This document shows, piece by piece, positions 46,015 through 55,442 of a DNA stretch of 64,000 bases (the first letter of the stretch is position 1; every line of letters starts with the position of its first letter). The notes beneath the pieces are model-generated. The model searched no databases. It saw nothing but the letters and a program-made list of their open reading frames with translations, and was not told the DNA's origin. The position numbers and the translations under genes were made by a program. Origin of the DNA: Promethearchaeota archaeon. GTDB taxonomy: Archaea > Asgardarchaeota > Lokiarchaeia > Sigyniarchaeales > SOKP01. Where the stretch lies: positions 133,166 to 197,165 of the forward strand of contig JAHPZJ010000013.1 in assembly GCA_019058245.1 (NCBI GenBank). The letters are read 5' to 3'.

Positions 46015-46749
46015 TTATAAATTCTTTAAAATTATTTTTTCATATATATCTATTTCTTTAAAATAATTATCTTTATATCCAATTTCCCAATTTGAATTTG
46101 AAATTCTTTGCCGCAATGATTCTAAATTAAGCACAGATCTAAAATATAATAATAATATGATTCTAATCGAATGTGACTTTAAAATTTTGTAGTTCTCTAA
46201 TTCATCTAAAGCATTAAACAAATAATCTAAGTCTGGAAAAAATTTACTTAATATTTGTGTGCAGAGTGTTTCTAAATCAGAATCCTTTGAATTTAATATT
46301 CGAAATAAATTCTTTTTCATACTATTTGGAAATTCTTTTAAATTTAAAATTACTCGAAGAGCATTAATTTTAATTGGAGTATAATCATCATTTATAGCAT
46401 TATTTATTAAGTCTATAACTGGGTCAGTTATATCAGAATTTGCAGTAATTTTTTCAATCGCTTGCATTATCTCATTTCGAATCCATCTATCTGATGTATA
46501 ATAGGCCTCCAATAAAAATGTTAGATACTTCTCATTTAATATTGTTGTTTTACCAATCTCTCCTATAAAAAATATTAAATTTATTTTGACCTTATTAAAA
46601 ATCTGTTTATTTAAATTCTGAATTAAGTAATCTATATATATTAGATAATCCTTATTTGGGTTTTCACTTATTTTTATTAAAAAATCATTTATAACTTCTG
46701 GATCTTTGGCATCTTTTATTTCTTCAAAGTCCTTATTCAAAAATTCCAT
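46015..46749 (-). CDS. HEAT-like repeat protein
   Basis: A 244-residue all-helical protein with degenerate HEAT repeats, for example SDRWIRNEIMQAIEKITANS, YTPIKINALRVILNLKEFPN and SDLETLCTQILSKFF. Such solenoids mediate protein-protein contacts. It converges with the AAA+ ATPase gene, ending 10 bp from it. No specific role can be assigned. Confidence 0.6.
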   Translation of the reverse strand: MEFLNKDFEEIKDAKDPEVINDFLIKISENPNKDYLIYIDYLIQNLNKQIFNKVKINLIFFIGEIGKTTILNEKYLTFLLEAYYTSDRWIRNEIMQAIEKITANSDITDPVIDLINNAINDDYTPIKINALRVILNLKEFPNSMKKNLFRILNSKDSDLETLCTQILSKFFPDLDYLFNALDELENYKILKSHSIRIILLLYFRSVLNLESLRQRISNSNWEIGYKDNYFKEIDIYEKIILKNL

Positions 46750-46904
46750 AGATCTAAAGATTATATTTTATTTATATAGATTATTAACGAATATTTTAAA
46801 GTTTTTATCATTTCAGTTTTATAAATTAAATAACCGGATAAGAAATTATATGAAGAAAGAGAAAAGGAAAAAAAAAAAAGACTTTTTTTAATGATAAAAA
46901 TATT

Positions 46905-47141
46905 TTATTTTACAGCTTCAAAATAAATATACCATTGTTCATCATCATCAATGAATTCTGTTCCCAAATGTTTATGTTTAGTTTTTGCTAAATCACGTGG
47001 AACAGATTCACTTGCCGGTTTGTAATCTGTTATTACTTTTAAAACAGTTCCTGGTCTCATTTTCATGAGTTGTTTTTTGGTTTTTAAAGCAGGAACAGGA
47101 CATACCGACCCGCAGACATTTAATTCCATATCATATTTCAT
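46905..47141 (-). CDS. TusA-family sulfur carrier 2
   Basis: A 78-residue TusA/SirA/YeeD-fold protein. The sulfur-carrying Cys lies in CGSVCPVPALKTKKQLMKM, the standard CPxP helix-cap motif. TusA proteins bind persulfide on this Cys and pass it to DsrEFH-like or Hdr-type partners. It is the last gene of the 46.9-56.8 kb minus-strand cluster, 40 bp after the FrhB/GltD-like flavoprotein, and is a distinct paralogue of the TusA at the cluster start. Confidence 0.85.
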   Translation of the reverse strand: MKYDMELNVCGSVCPVPALKTKKQLMKMRPGTVLKVITDYKPASESVPRDLAKTKHKHLGTEFIDDDEQWYIYFEAVK

Positions 47142-47181
47142 TTTATTTACCTCATTACATTATTATTTTAATTTTTTAATT

Positions 47182-49650
47182 TTAATCACATATAATCGAA
47201 AATATTGGTTCCTCCATCTTAGGTTCAGATTTCATCTCTAATTCCATTAATTGAACTAAACGGAGTGCTTCATACCTTGCTTTCTTAGGATCGAGACCTG
47301 TTTGGTTTACGATCTCTGTAATAGTACTAGGACCTTGAAGTGATATATAGTTTAAGACTTGTTGTCTTGGAGTTTTTTCAAATTTCATCAATTCACGTTT
47401 AGTTTTCAGGTTAATAGCATCTTTCAAAGCTTCCTCGTCAACTTTTCCTTGTTCGAATAAACCTTTTTTAATAGCATCTTCAACAAGCTTTTTGCCTCGT
47501 TCTGTCCATACTAACACTGTAGTATAGCCTTCTTTCGAACCTACCTCACCAGCAGTAAGATCTGAATATATGGCAGGGAAATCTTGACAATGAGAACAGA
47601 AATGATTACAACTTAGACATCTTCGAGCTTCTTGTAAAGCCATTTCTTCATTAAACATCTGATCAATTTCATCAAAATTCCAATTAATCTCTTCAGTTGC
47701 TGCGTCTAAAGTTTCTGGTTTCAGAGAATAATCTTTTGGAGGTTTCTTAGGGCCTGTAAAAAATGATTTATCTATCTTATATCTTCCTTCCATCAAATTC
47801 TCTCCCTTTAAATATCTATCAATAGAAATTGCTGCTTCTTTTCCATGAGCAATTGCAGCAATAGCTACAGCTTTAGAATTACTAATAATATCTCCACCAG
47901 CAAAAACTCCAGGAATATTAGTTTCAAACGTTATTTCATTTACTTTAATTCTATTTCGCTCTTTTTCTAATTCATTATTTGTTGCAACATCTATCTGTTC
48001 GAAATCTACGGCCTGACCGACTGCTATTACAATGGAATCAACAATTATTTTATAATCCGATCCTTCAATTTTATTTAATGGTCTCCTTCCATTCTTATCG
48101 GGATTACCCCATTCAATATTATAACAATTTAAAACTAATTTTTCATCTCTATCCTGAGTAATTTTAGAAGTGGAAGTCGTGAAGTGAAAATTTATAAACT
48201 CCATTTCATTTTCAGGAATATCTCTTAAGACCAATTCAAGTTGTTCTTTTGACATGATATCAACAAGATGAACTTTTTCAGCACCTAGTCTAAGAGCCGT
48301 TTGAGCAACATCAACTGCAACTGCCCCTCCTCCAATTATGCCTAAAGTTTTACCTTTAAATTCTTCTTTATTTTCCCAGTATCGATATTTTCTATCCATC
48401 AGGAAATGAATTGCCACATGCACATTTGGTAAATTTTCACCTTCTAAGTGTAAAGTACGAGGTTTATATTGTCCAGTAGCAATAAATATAGCCTCAAATC
48501 CTTCATTATTCAAATCTTTAATAGTCATCTCAGGACCCAATGGTTTATTTAGTTTTACTTCGACACCAGAATCTATGATTCTACCTACATCATAATCTAG
48601 TACATAATTAGGTAATCTAAATTGTGGTACACCAAATCTTAGCATTCCTCCAATTTGATCTGTCTTTTCAAATATTGTAGGGGCATAACCCTTTCTCCTT
48701 AAAAAATATGCCGCTGTTAATCCCGCTGGTCCGGATCCAATAATTGCTATTTTTTTAGCATTTTTAGGTAATTTGGCGTTTACTTTTGCTCTATTTTTAG
48801 CACTTTCAATTTCCCATTCAGTAACAAATTTTTTTAATTCACGAATCGCAACAGGATGATCATCTCCAATTAATGTACAACCATGTTCACACTCATTTGT
48901 ACAAATTCTTCCACATATAGAGGGAAGTGGATTGTTTTCTCTAATTAAGTCTACAGCATCTTGATATTTGCCTTGACGTATTAATGAAATATAGCCTTGA
49001 GCATTAACACCAGAAGGACAGCCATTGCAACATGGAGAACAAACTAAGCCTTTATCAGTTTGTTCTGTTCTCATTTGGGAACTACAAAATAAACCAATTT
49101 TTAAAATTTCTCTATTCATTTCTTCTTCAAGATCAGCAGCTCCACGCATTTCACATGGTACACCTACAATACCAATTGGATCAAATGTTTTCCCTGTAAG
49201 TTCTACTAATCGTTTTAGGACACCAGATCTACCATAAATAACACCAGCTTTTTGGATTACTTCATTAGGATCTGACACAATCTCGGCTGCAGGCTTCTCA
49301 TCTTCTTCTTGAACCATTACAACCTCTTTAATAGATTTACTTCCTAACAATTCTTTAACAAAAGTAGTTACAAATCCTCCACTTGAAGCTTTCTTTAAAA
49401 TATCTGGATCTTTACTTCTTAACGAATAAATCGCAAAGGGTTGCTCCTTTTTAAATTTTTTCTGGATTACTTGAGGACAATTTTGATAACATTTTCCACA
49501 ATCTTGCCCATCTCTTTCTAATATACAATAGTCTTTTAAAGTAGGACGTCTTAGATCCATTTCAATATGTTTACATGAACCAGCACATAATCCACATCCT
49601 TGACATAGACCGGCATCTATAATTTCTTGTCTTAATAATTCAAAACTCAT
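47182..49650 (-). CDS. FrhB-like Fe-S protein with inserted GltD-type NAD(P)H flavoprotein
   Basis: An 822-residue composite. Residues 1-200 match the N-terminal F420-hydrogenase/dehydrogenase beta (FrhB) region: LCQGCGLCAGSC, SSGGFVTTFVKELLG and IGLFCSSQM. At about 204 the sequence switches to a GltD/DPYD-type module: CSPCCNGCPSGVNAQGY and SICGRICTNECEHGC, with two dinucleotide folds (IIGSGPAGLTAAYFLRRKG and LGIIGGGAVAVDVAQTALRL) and VFAGGDI. From about 670 the FrhB C-terminal half resumes (CLSCNHFCSHCQD and TAGEVGSKEGYTTVLVWTER). A final winged helix (TEIVNQTGLDPKKARYEALR) ends the protein. It overlaps the upstream gene by four bases. It probably couples NAD(P)H and/or F420 to the Hdr complex. 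Confidence 0.82.
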   Translation of the reverse strand: MSFELLRQEIIDAGLCQGCGLCAGSCKHIEMDLRRPTLKDYCILERDGQDCGKCYQNCPQVIQKKFKKEQPFAIYSLRSKDPDILKKASSGGFVTTFVKELLGSKSIKEVVMVQEEDEKPAAEIVSDPNEVIQKAGVIYGRSGVLKRLVELTGKTFDPIGIVGVPCEMRGAADLEEEMNREILKIGLFCSSQMRTEQTDKGLVCSPCCNGCPSGVNAQGYISLIRQGKYQDAVDLIRENNPLPSICGRICTNECEHGCTLIGDDHPVAIRELKKFVTEWEIESAKNRAKVNAKLPKNAKKIAIIGSGPAGLTAAYFLRRKGYAPTIFEKTDQIGGMLRFGVPQFRLPNYVLDYDVGRIIDSGVEVKLNKPLGPEMTIKDLNNEGFEAIFIATGQYKPRTLHLEGENLPNVHVAIHFLMDRKYRYWENKEEFKGKTLGIIGGGAVAVDVAQTALRLGAEKVHLVDIMSKEQLELVLRDIPENEMEFINFHFTTSTSKITQDRDEKLVLNCYNIEWGNPDKNGRRPLNKIEGSDYKIIVDSIVIAVGQAVDFEQIDVATNNELEKERNRIKVNEITFETNIPGVFAGGDIISNSKAVAIAAIAHGKEAAISIDRYLKGENLMEGRYKIDKSFFTGPKKPPKDYSLKPETLDAATEEINWNFDEIDQMFNEEMALQEARRCLSCNHFCSHCQDFPAIYSDLTAGEVGSKEGYTTVLVWTERGKKLVEDAIKKGLFEQGKVDEEALKDAINLKTKRELMKFEKTPRQQVLNYISLQGPSTITEIVNQTGLDPKKARYEALRLVQLMELEMKSEPKMEEPIFSIICD

Positions 49651-50888
49651 ACATATCCCTCTTTAATTTTAATTTTTTTTACAATACCAATTGGATCAAT
49701 TGTAAATTCAATTGAACCATTCTTATATGTTCCTTCGATCACTTCAAAAGGGTGTGCCTTATATTCTTCAAAGTCATCATTCTCATCAATTTGCGACCTA
49801 AATCCTCCATAAGATAAATTAGATAAATTCATATTTCCAGCAATTTTTCGAATTTCTTCAGTGATTTTCTTATATTGTTCTGGATCTTTACTCTGAATTG
49901 CTTTTTGAAGTGCATTTTCCAGTTTTAGTAATTGATTTCGATAATTTTTCGTTTTTTCACTTACTTTAATATTATTAGCTTCCTCATAAGTTTCAATTAT
50001 TTTTAGAGTCAATGAGATTGAATGATCTCCTCCTAATAACCCAGAAATCAGAGGCAACTCTTCAATAAGTCTTCCAGTAAAAACATCCTCTAATAAATTT
50101 CCATTTGAAGGAATTCGACCTTTTGGCAATCCTGATGTAGGTAAAGTAAATCTAAAGAAATTACCTACAATATCAGGCAAACTTGCAGTTATATCATCAT
50201 CTTCATCAGCTAATTTATCAGTTGCTCCCTTTTCAGAATGTTCAGTCGCAACTTCAATATTTCCCATAAGAGTTCCAAACATTCCCAACATTCTGATTCC
50301 AGAACGTTCTATTATTGGTTTACAACCTCTACATGGAGCATTATAGTCAATACACCTTTCTTTACATTCTTTTGAAACAAATCCATTGCAAAGATACCCA
50401 AGATCATTGAAACATGTCTCGTTATCCTCTAACTCAATTTGTCGTTTTAACTCATCTAAATAATCACATGTTTTTCGTCTTTCGCATACAATACAGAGAT
50501 TTTGTAATTTTGGGAGTTCATTATCTTCAATCTCAAATTTCAGTTCCTCAATTTCCCCTAAACAACCATTAATATTAATTGTATCTTCGATAAAATTCTT
50601 TAATGGAGATACATCATGACCTTTTTGATTAGCCAGAGCAAAAATACCTCCTGATGTAGCACAATTTCCATAAGCAATTACTCTTTCTGAATTTGCTTTT
50701 ATCTTATTTAGGGTTTCTTTATTCTTTGAAAGTAAAAATCCAGTAATTATTGATATATCGGTCTTTTGTTCTTTCCAATTTTGAGGATCTTGTATAAATT
50801 CTATGTTATATTTGGATTCTCCTTTTAGAAGAATCGTCTCATTAAAGCATTTATTACATCCATTAAACTGGAATATTCTAACATCCAT
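49647..50888 (-). CDS. MvhG/FrhG-like hydrogenase small-subunit-like protein
   Basis: A 413-residue protein. The N-terminal 200 residues follow the [NiFe]-hydrogenase small subunit pattern: FQFNGCNKCFNETIL, ERVIAYGNCATSGG, INGCLGEIEEL and the medial/distal cluster Cys in YLCNGFVSKECKERC and APCRGCKPII. The last 200 residues are charged, helical and unlike MvhG. No large subunit is encoded in the window. It sits between mvhD and the FrhB/GltD-like gene with 11-base and 4-base overlaps. I infer an electron-wire subunit of the Hdr complex, not a true hydrogenase. Confidence 0.72.
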   Translation of the reverse strand: MDVRIFQFNGCNKCFNETILLKGESKYNIEFIQDPQNWKEQKTDISIITGFLLSKNKETLNKIKANSERVIAYGNCATSGGIFALANQKGHDVSPLKNFIEDTININGCLGEIEELKFEIEDNELPKLQNLCIVCERRKTCDYLDELKRQIELEDNETCFNDLGYLCNGFVSKECKERCIDYNAPCRGCKPIIERSGIRMLGMFGTLMGNIEVATEHSEKGATDKLADEDDDITASLPDIVGNFFRFTLPTSGLPKGRIPSNGNLLEDVFTGRLIEELPLISGLLGGDHSISLTLKIIETYEEANNIKVSEKTKNYRNQLLKLENALQKAIQSKDPEQYKKITEEIRKIAGNMNLSNLSYGGFRSQIDENDDFEEYKAHPFEVIEGTYKNGSIEFTIDPIGIVKKIKIKEGYV

Positions 50889-51330
50889 CTTTGAAAGTCC
50901 CCTCCTCTCTAATTGCAGTTGCTAATCGTTCTACAATATCTTCAAAGTCTCCGACTGCTGTTTCTCCCTCTGCAGCTCTCGAAGTATATTGATTAACAAA
51001 CTGATCACTATAACCTAACTCCTTAAATAATTTTTTCATTAATTTTATTCTATGCATGGATAAAATATTCCCATTAAAGAAATGACATGCACCTAAACAA
51101 CAACCAACACAAGCAACTGCATCAGCTCCATTGTCTAAAGCGTCCATAATCTGAATAGGACCAACTTGACCTGTACATTGGACTCGAACTATTCGAATTG
51201 CAGGATTATATGCCATTCGAGCAACTCCTGCAGTGTTTGCTGAACCTTGTCCGCATTCATTACACATAAAAACTACAATATTTTCCATCTTTTCCAATAC
51301 TTCTGGTTCAATATATTCACATTCACTCAT
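50878..51330 (-). CDS. mvhD: MvhD/FlpD-type electron-transfer subunit of Hdr
   Basis: The ATG at 51330 is preferred; a GTG at 51345 lies inside the Shine-Dalgarno AGGAGGTG. The 150-residue protein matches the hydrogenase iron-sulfur subunit family: VFMCNECGQGSANTAGVARM, RVQCTGQVGPIQIMDALDNG and DAVACVGCCLGACHFFNGN provide the [2Fe-2S] ligands. MvhD/FlpD delivers electrons from a hydrogenase or formate dehydrogenase to HdrA. It overlaps hdrA by eight bases. Confidence 0.9.
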   Translation of the reverse strand: MSECEYIEPEVLEKMENIVVFMCNECGQGSANTAGVARMAYNPAIRIVRVQCTGQVGPIQIMDALDNGADAVACVGCCLGACHFFNGNILSMHRIKLMKKLFKELGYSDQFVNQYTSRAAEGETAVGDFEDIVERLATAIREEGTFKDGC

Positions 51331-53359
51331 TTTCGCATATAGCACCTCCTCCTGAAATTGCGATTATTTCATCTAATAGTTGATCATCGCTAAAATTTAA
51401 TAATTGAATTGCTCCTGTAGGACATACAGGCATACACATACCGCACGATTTGCAAGCAACTTCATTTATCTTAGGTGTCCCATCATTATTTATTTCTATC
51501 GCCGCTGGTGCACAAACAGTCTTACATAAACCACATCTAACGCATAATTCATAATCTACTGAAGGAATTAACATCTCTTTTTCAATATATCCTTTAACCA
51601 ATGGAGCAGCAGCTATTGCAGCAGCATTACCTGCTTGAGCAACACTTTCAGAAATATCTTTAGGACCTTGAATTGCTCCCGCTAAAAATATTCCTCCTTT
51701 ACTGCTTAAAGTTGGATTCATCTTAATGTGGAATTCTTTTAAAAATCCTTCTTTTGAGCGTAGAACCTGTAGTTTTGATCCTAACGGACCGATACCTTCG
51801 GGTGGAACCATTGCAGCTGATAGTACAACCATATCTGCTTTTAACTTTAAAGGAGTTTGACTTAAAGTATCTTCAACAATTACTCTCAGATTCCCAGAAA
51901 TTGGATCTCTTACTATTTCGGAAGGACGTCCTCTAATAAATCTTACTCCAATTTCCTGTGCAGATTTATATAATTCCTCAAAATTCAATCCAGGTGTCCT
52001 TATATCAATATAACAAATAGTAACATCCGAATCTGGATACATTTCTTTTACAATCCTTGCATTTTTAATTGCGAATTTGCAGCAAACTCCTGTACAATAT
52101 TGATTCCCTACTTGATCGTTTCTACTTCCTACACATTGTATCATTACGATACTTTTGGGAATTTTTCCATCAGAAAGACGTAAAACTTGACTGTTAGTGA
52201 GAGAACCAGGAGCTAACATCCTTTCTAATTGGAGTTGTGTTATAACATCTTCATACCCCTCTTGACCATAATGGTATGCCTCAATCTCTGAAGGGTCATA
52301 CTCGTCATAACCAGCCGCTACAACAATAGAACCAACTTTAAAAGTTTTAGTTTCTGTTTGCATTGTAAAATCTACTGCTTGTACGGGACAAACATTAATA
52401 CATGTATTACATTCTATACAACTCTTTTTATCTCTCATATATGTGGCGGGAATTGCTTGTGGATATGCTTTATAAATTGCATTTCTCATTGACATTCCAC
52501 TATCCCATTCACTAGGTACTTCAACAGGACAATGTAGGGCACATTCACCGCAAGAAGTACAATTATCTTTAACATATCTTGGTTTTATTTCAACCTCTAC
52601 TTCAAAATTACCCATTGAACCCTCTACACTCTTAACTTGAGCATTAGTATAAAGTTCTATTAATGGATGATTAGCTACTCCATTAGTTAGTGGAGAAATA
52701 CTACATTGTGGACATTCCAATGTTGGAAAAGTTTTATTTAATTGTGTCATATGTCCTCCGATTGTAGACAATTTTTCTATTAAATAAACAGGAATTCCTA
52801 ACTCTGCTAAATCATATGATGCACGAAGCCCTGCAATGCCAGCACCAATAACTAATGCAGCTTTCGTTGTAGGAATTCTCCGTGTCTCAACATCTTTTAA
52901 CTTTCTTGCCCTATTTACTCCAGCTTCTACTAACCTCATTGCTTTATTGGTTGCTTTATCTTTCTCTTTTTGATGTACCCAACTATTAAATTCTCTAATA
53001 TTTACTTGTTGATGTCTATGTCTATTAAGTCCCATTTCTTCTATTGCTTTAGCAAAAGTCTTTCCATGTTGGTTTTTTGAGCATGAAGCCACCACTGTTC
53101 TATTAACATCTAATTTTTCAATTGAATCTTTAAGCATTTGAACTCCCGGTTTTGAACACATAAACATATAATGTTCAGCTTTAATCACATTAGGTAAATC
53201 TCTAGCATAATCTGCTACTTTAGCAACATCAACAGTTCCTGCGATATTATGCCCACAATGACATACAAAAACTCCTATTCTAGGTTCTTCTTCTTGTTTA
53301 TTTTTATCTTTTTTGCTTATAACGTTTGATTCAGTTATTTTTTCATCTTTTACGGTCAT
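51323..53359 (-). CDS. hdrA: Heterodisulfide reductase subunit A (bifurcating flavoprotein)
   Basis: A 678-residue HdrA. After a leader with VFVCHCGHNIAGTVDVA, the FAD-binding fold shows ALVIGAGIAGLRASYDLAEL and GGHMTQLNKTFPTLECPQCS. Inserted ferredoxin clusters are CTSCGECALHCPVEVPSEWD and CIECNTCINVCPVQAV. The C-terminal double ferredoxin is CVRCGLCKTVCAPAAIEI and CKSCGMCMPVCPTGAIQL. In methanogens HdrA carries out flavin-based electron bifurcation between ferredoxin and the disulfide site in HdrB. The length matches canonical HdrA. It starts directly after hdrB. Confidence 0.95.
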   Translation of the reverse strand: MTVKDEKITESNVISKKDKNKQEEEPRIGVFVCHCGHNIAGTVDVAKVADYARDLPNVIKAEHYMFMCSKPGVQMLKDSIEKLDVNRTVVASCSKNQHGKTFAKAIEEMGLNRHRHQQVNIREFNSWVHQKEKDKATNKAMRLVEAGVNRARKLKDVETRRIPTTKAALVIGAGIAGLRASYDLAELGIPVYLIEKLSTIGGHMTQLNKTFPTLECPQCSISPLTNGVANHPLIELYTNAQVKSVEGSMGNFEVEVEIKPRYVKDNCTSCGECALHCPVEVPSEWDSGMSMRNAIYKAYPQAIPATYMRDKKSCIECNTCINVCPVQAVDFTMQTETKTFKVGSIVVAAGYDEYDPSEIEAYHYGQEGYEDVITQLQLERMLAPGSLTNSQVLRLSDGKIPKSIVMIQCVGSRNDQVGNQYCTGVCCKFAIKNARIVKEMYPDSDVTICYIDIRTPGLNFEELYKSAQEIGVRFIRGRPSEIVRDPISGNLRVIVEDTLSQTPLKLKADMVVLSAAMVPPEGIGPLGSKLQVLRSKEGFLKEFHIKMNPTLSSKGGIFLAGAIQGPKDISESVAQAGNAAAIAAAPLVKGYIEKEMLIPSVDYELCVRCGLCKTVCAPAAIEINNDGTPKINEVACKSCGMCMPVCPTGAIQLLNFSDDQLLDEIIAISGGGAICENE

Positions 53360-54277
53360 TTAAGCAACCTCCTCTTCTTTAGTCAATTCTTCTCCCCCAA
53401 AAATAAAATCTCGTCCCATTAATTGATATTGAAGACCAATAAATTCTTGGTCCATTCCCATACAATAGGCAACAAGCTGGGAGATATGAATTACAGGATA
53501 ATCATAATTACAGCTTTTATTTTTATTTAAATAATCTTGCCCTGTCTCAAATTGTAAATGACAAAATGGACAGATATCCAATATTATATCTGGTTTTACC
53601 TCATCGATATTTTTCATTTTTTCTGCAAATATAGTCATACTTGCATTGCCATCGTAAGCTTTTACTCCTCCACCTGCACCACAACAAGTAAGTTGTTCTT
53701 TAAATCGTACAGATTCGATTCCTAATGCTTCAACAAAATCTTCGATAATTGTTGGACCTTCAGAACTTTCAATTTCTCTAATTCTCGTTGGCTTTAAGAA
53801 ATGGCAACCATAATGAATCGCAGCTTTAACATTTACTTTCCTTACTATGTAATCTTCAATCCCCCAAGGTCCAATTTCATATCCTAAAACTTCAGCTATA
53901 TGACGTACGTTAATCGTACCTTTAAATTCATAGTCTCCAAGTAATTTAAGTTTCTTATTGACCATTTCACGATGTTCTTCGTTTTGTTTAAGATGTTTAT
54001 TTACTTCTTGGAGTGTACCAAAGCATCCATTACAAACTGTTAAAATATCAGCATCCAATTTTTCTGCAATACATAAATTTCTTGCTGCTGCCACCATCCA
54101 ATCAAATTTATTAAAAGAACGGAAAACTCCTGGAGCAGGGCAACAAGTTGCTCTTTCCATATCTAAGAGTTCATATCCTAATTTTTCCATGACAAATTTT
54201 GTTGATTTCTCGATAGCAGGATATCGATTTGGCATTATACACCCTAAAAAGAATGCAAATGTGTTTTCTTTAACCAT
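53360..54277 (-). CDS. hdrB: Heterodisulfide reductase subunit B (catalytic CCG protein)
   Basis: A 305-residue HdrB with both CCG domains that hold the two noncubane [4Fe-4S] clusters: AFFLGCIMPNRYP, ATCCPAPGVF, VCNGCFGTLQ in the first half and AAIHYGCHFLKP, LTCCGAGGGVKAYD, CPFCHLQFE in the second. All ligands look intact, so it can reduce a disulfide. It starts 3 bp after hdrC and is followed directly by hdrA. The physiological disulfide is not known in a non-methanogen. Confidence 0.93.
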   Translation of the reverse strand: MVKENTFAFFLGCIMPNRYPAIEKSTKFVMEKLGYELLDMERATCCPAPGVFRSFNKFDWMVAAARNLCIAEKLDADILTVCNGCFGTLQEVNKHLKQNEEHREMVNKKLKLLGDYEFKGTINVRHIAEVLGYEIGPWGIEDYIVRKVNVKAAIHYGCHFLKPTRIREIESSEGPTIIEDFVEALGIESVRFKEQLTCCGAGGGVKAYDGNASMTIFAEKMKNIDEVKPDIILDICPFCHLQFETGQDYLNKNKSCNYDYPVIHISQLVAYCMGMDQEFIGLQYQLMGRDFIFGGEELTKEEEVA

Positions 54278-54279
54278 TT

Positions 54280-54837
54280 TTATGACTCCTCCTCTTCTTT
54301 TTTCTCCTCCTTAACTGGAGGTAAATCGAACATATATTCTTCAATCTTCTTTAAATCTTTATCATCACCCTCTTGTTTAAATTTAAACGCAGTAGGGGGT
54401 AATTCTTCTAATCCTAATTCGACTCGTCGTTTTCTTACCTCATCATTTATTGGTACAGCATGTCCAAAATTCTTCAAGTATCCTACGACAGCTCTATGAT
54501 TAGGAGAAATATTGCCTAATTTAGTCGCATAATTCCTTAATTCCATAATTACATCGGTAGGTCTTACATCACGTGGACATCGTTCATAACATTGATAACA
54601 TGTCGTACAAAGCCATATATCTGGATCTTTTAATACAGATAAATCTCCTAATACAACTTTTCTTATAATTGAACGAGTCTTTAAAGCAGTCCATCTTCCA
54701 CTTTCACAACTTGCCGTACAAGTTCCACACTGGATACACCGCCAAATATTTGATTTTCTTTCAATATTTTTGAAAAATTCTTGATCAAAATCTTCGTCTG
54801 TTTTATATTCTCTTGCTTGTTCTTCTACATCAGACGT
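54280..54837 (-). CDS. hdrC: Heterodisulfide reductase subunit C (ACG start?)
   Basis: The only ATG in frame (54546) would delete the ferredoxin domain. The open frame upstream encodes IWRCIQCGTCTASCESGRWT and WLCTTCYQCYERCPRDVRP, the two [4Fe-4S] motifs of HdrC. A stop (TAA) lies immediately before ACG at 54837, and AAGGTGAT stands at ideal distance from that ACG. The full product is 185 residues, normal for HdrC. Either ACG initiates translation or a base is missing that would connect the ATG at about 54844. Confidence 0.85.
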   Translation of the reverse strand, partial: TSDVEEQAREYKTDEDFDQEFFKNIERKSNIWRCIQCGTCTASCESGRWTALKTRSIIRKVVLGDLSVLKDPDIWLCTTCYQCYERCPRDVRPTDVIMELRNYATKLGNISPNHRAVVGYLKNFGHAVPINDEVRKRRVELGLEELPPTAFKFKQEGDDKDLKKIEEYMFDLPPVKEEKKEEEES

Positions 54838-54896
54838 TTATCATCACCTTTTTTAATATAAAATATAAAAAAAATTTTTTTTTGTTAATTTTTAAA

Positions 54897-55322
54897 TTAT
54901 AATGAAACTATTCTGCCACCATTACTCATTTCTAAAAATGAAGCAGCACCAACAGGATCTTCAACCCAATCAAGTAAATCTTCTCTCTTAATCCCCATTA
55001 ATTCCATTGTCATTTGACATGGATATAATTTCATATTTCCGTTATCAACAGCATCTTTAATCATTGCCCATGGATCCTCAATTCCAAATTTTTTCATTCT
55101 TTTCTTGAACATTTTTGCTGCCATACCTTTCATTGGAGTAGGCATTCCAGCAACTTTTGGTTTAAATTTCTTTTTTAAAAGATTTAATCCCCAAAAAGTA
55201 AAGAAAAAATTCATTTTAGTATCCATAGCATCACCTGTTGTTCCAAGGATCATCATCATTGCGAACTTTTCGAATGATTTGTCCTTTACAATAAAATTTA
55301 TTGTTTCAGCATCTTCTGCCAT
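54897..55322 (-). CDS. DsrE2-type/peroxiredoxin-like DsrE family protein
   Basis: The ATG at 55322 is taken (a GTG at 55331 lies in the Shine-Dalgarno AAAGGTGG). The 141-residue DsrE-superfamily protein contains KSFEKFAMMMILGTTGDAMD, a Met/Lys-rich segment (FKPKVAGMPTPMKGMAAKMF) and the putative active Cys in KLYPCQMTMELMGI followed by WVEDPVGAASFLEM. This is the DsrE2/DsrE-like group that transfers sulfane sulfur in Dsr and sHdr organisms. It lies about 60 bp before hdrC. Confidence 0.78.
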   Translation of the reverse strand: MAEDAETINFIVKDKSFEKFAMMMILGTTGDAMDTKMNFFFTFWGLNLLKKKFKPKVAGMPTPMKGMAAKMFKKRMKKFGIEDPWAMIKDAVDNGNMKLYPCQMTMELMGIKREDLLDWVEDPVGAASFLEMSNGGRIVSL

Positions 55323-55442
55323 ATATACCACCTTTTTTTTTTTTTTTTTTTAAAAATTCCTTTTTTTTGTTTAATATTGTAAATTTTCTGGTTTTACCCA
55401 GAACTTATCAAAAAATTTTTTGATTTTTATTTTTTCATCTTA

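Noticed and set aside
49647..50888. Functional [NiFe] hydrogenase
   Set aside because: Only a small-subunit-like protein is present; no large subunit with CxxC metal ligands is encoded in the window.
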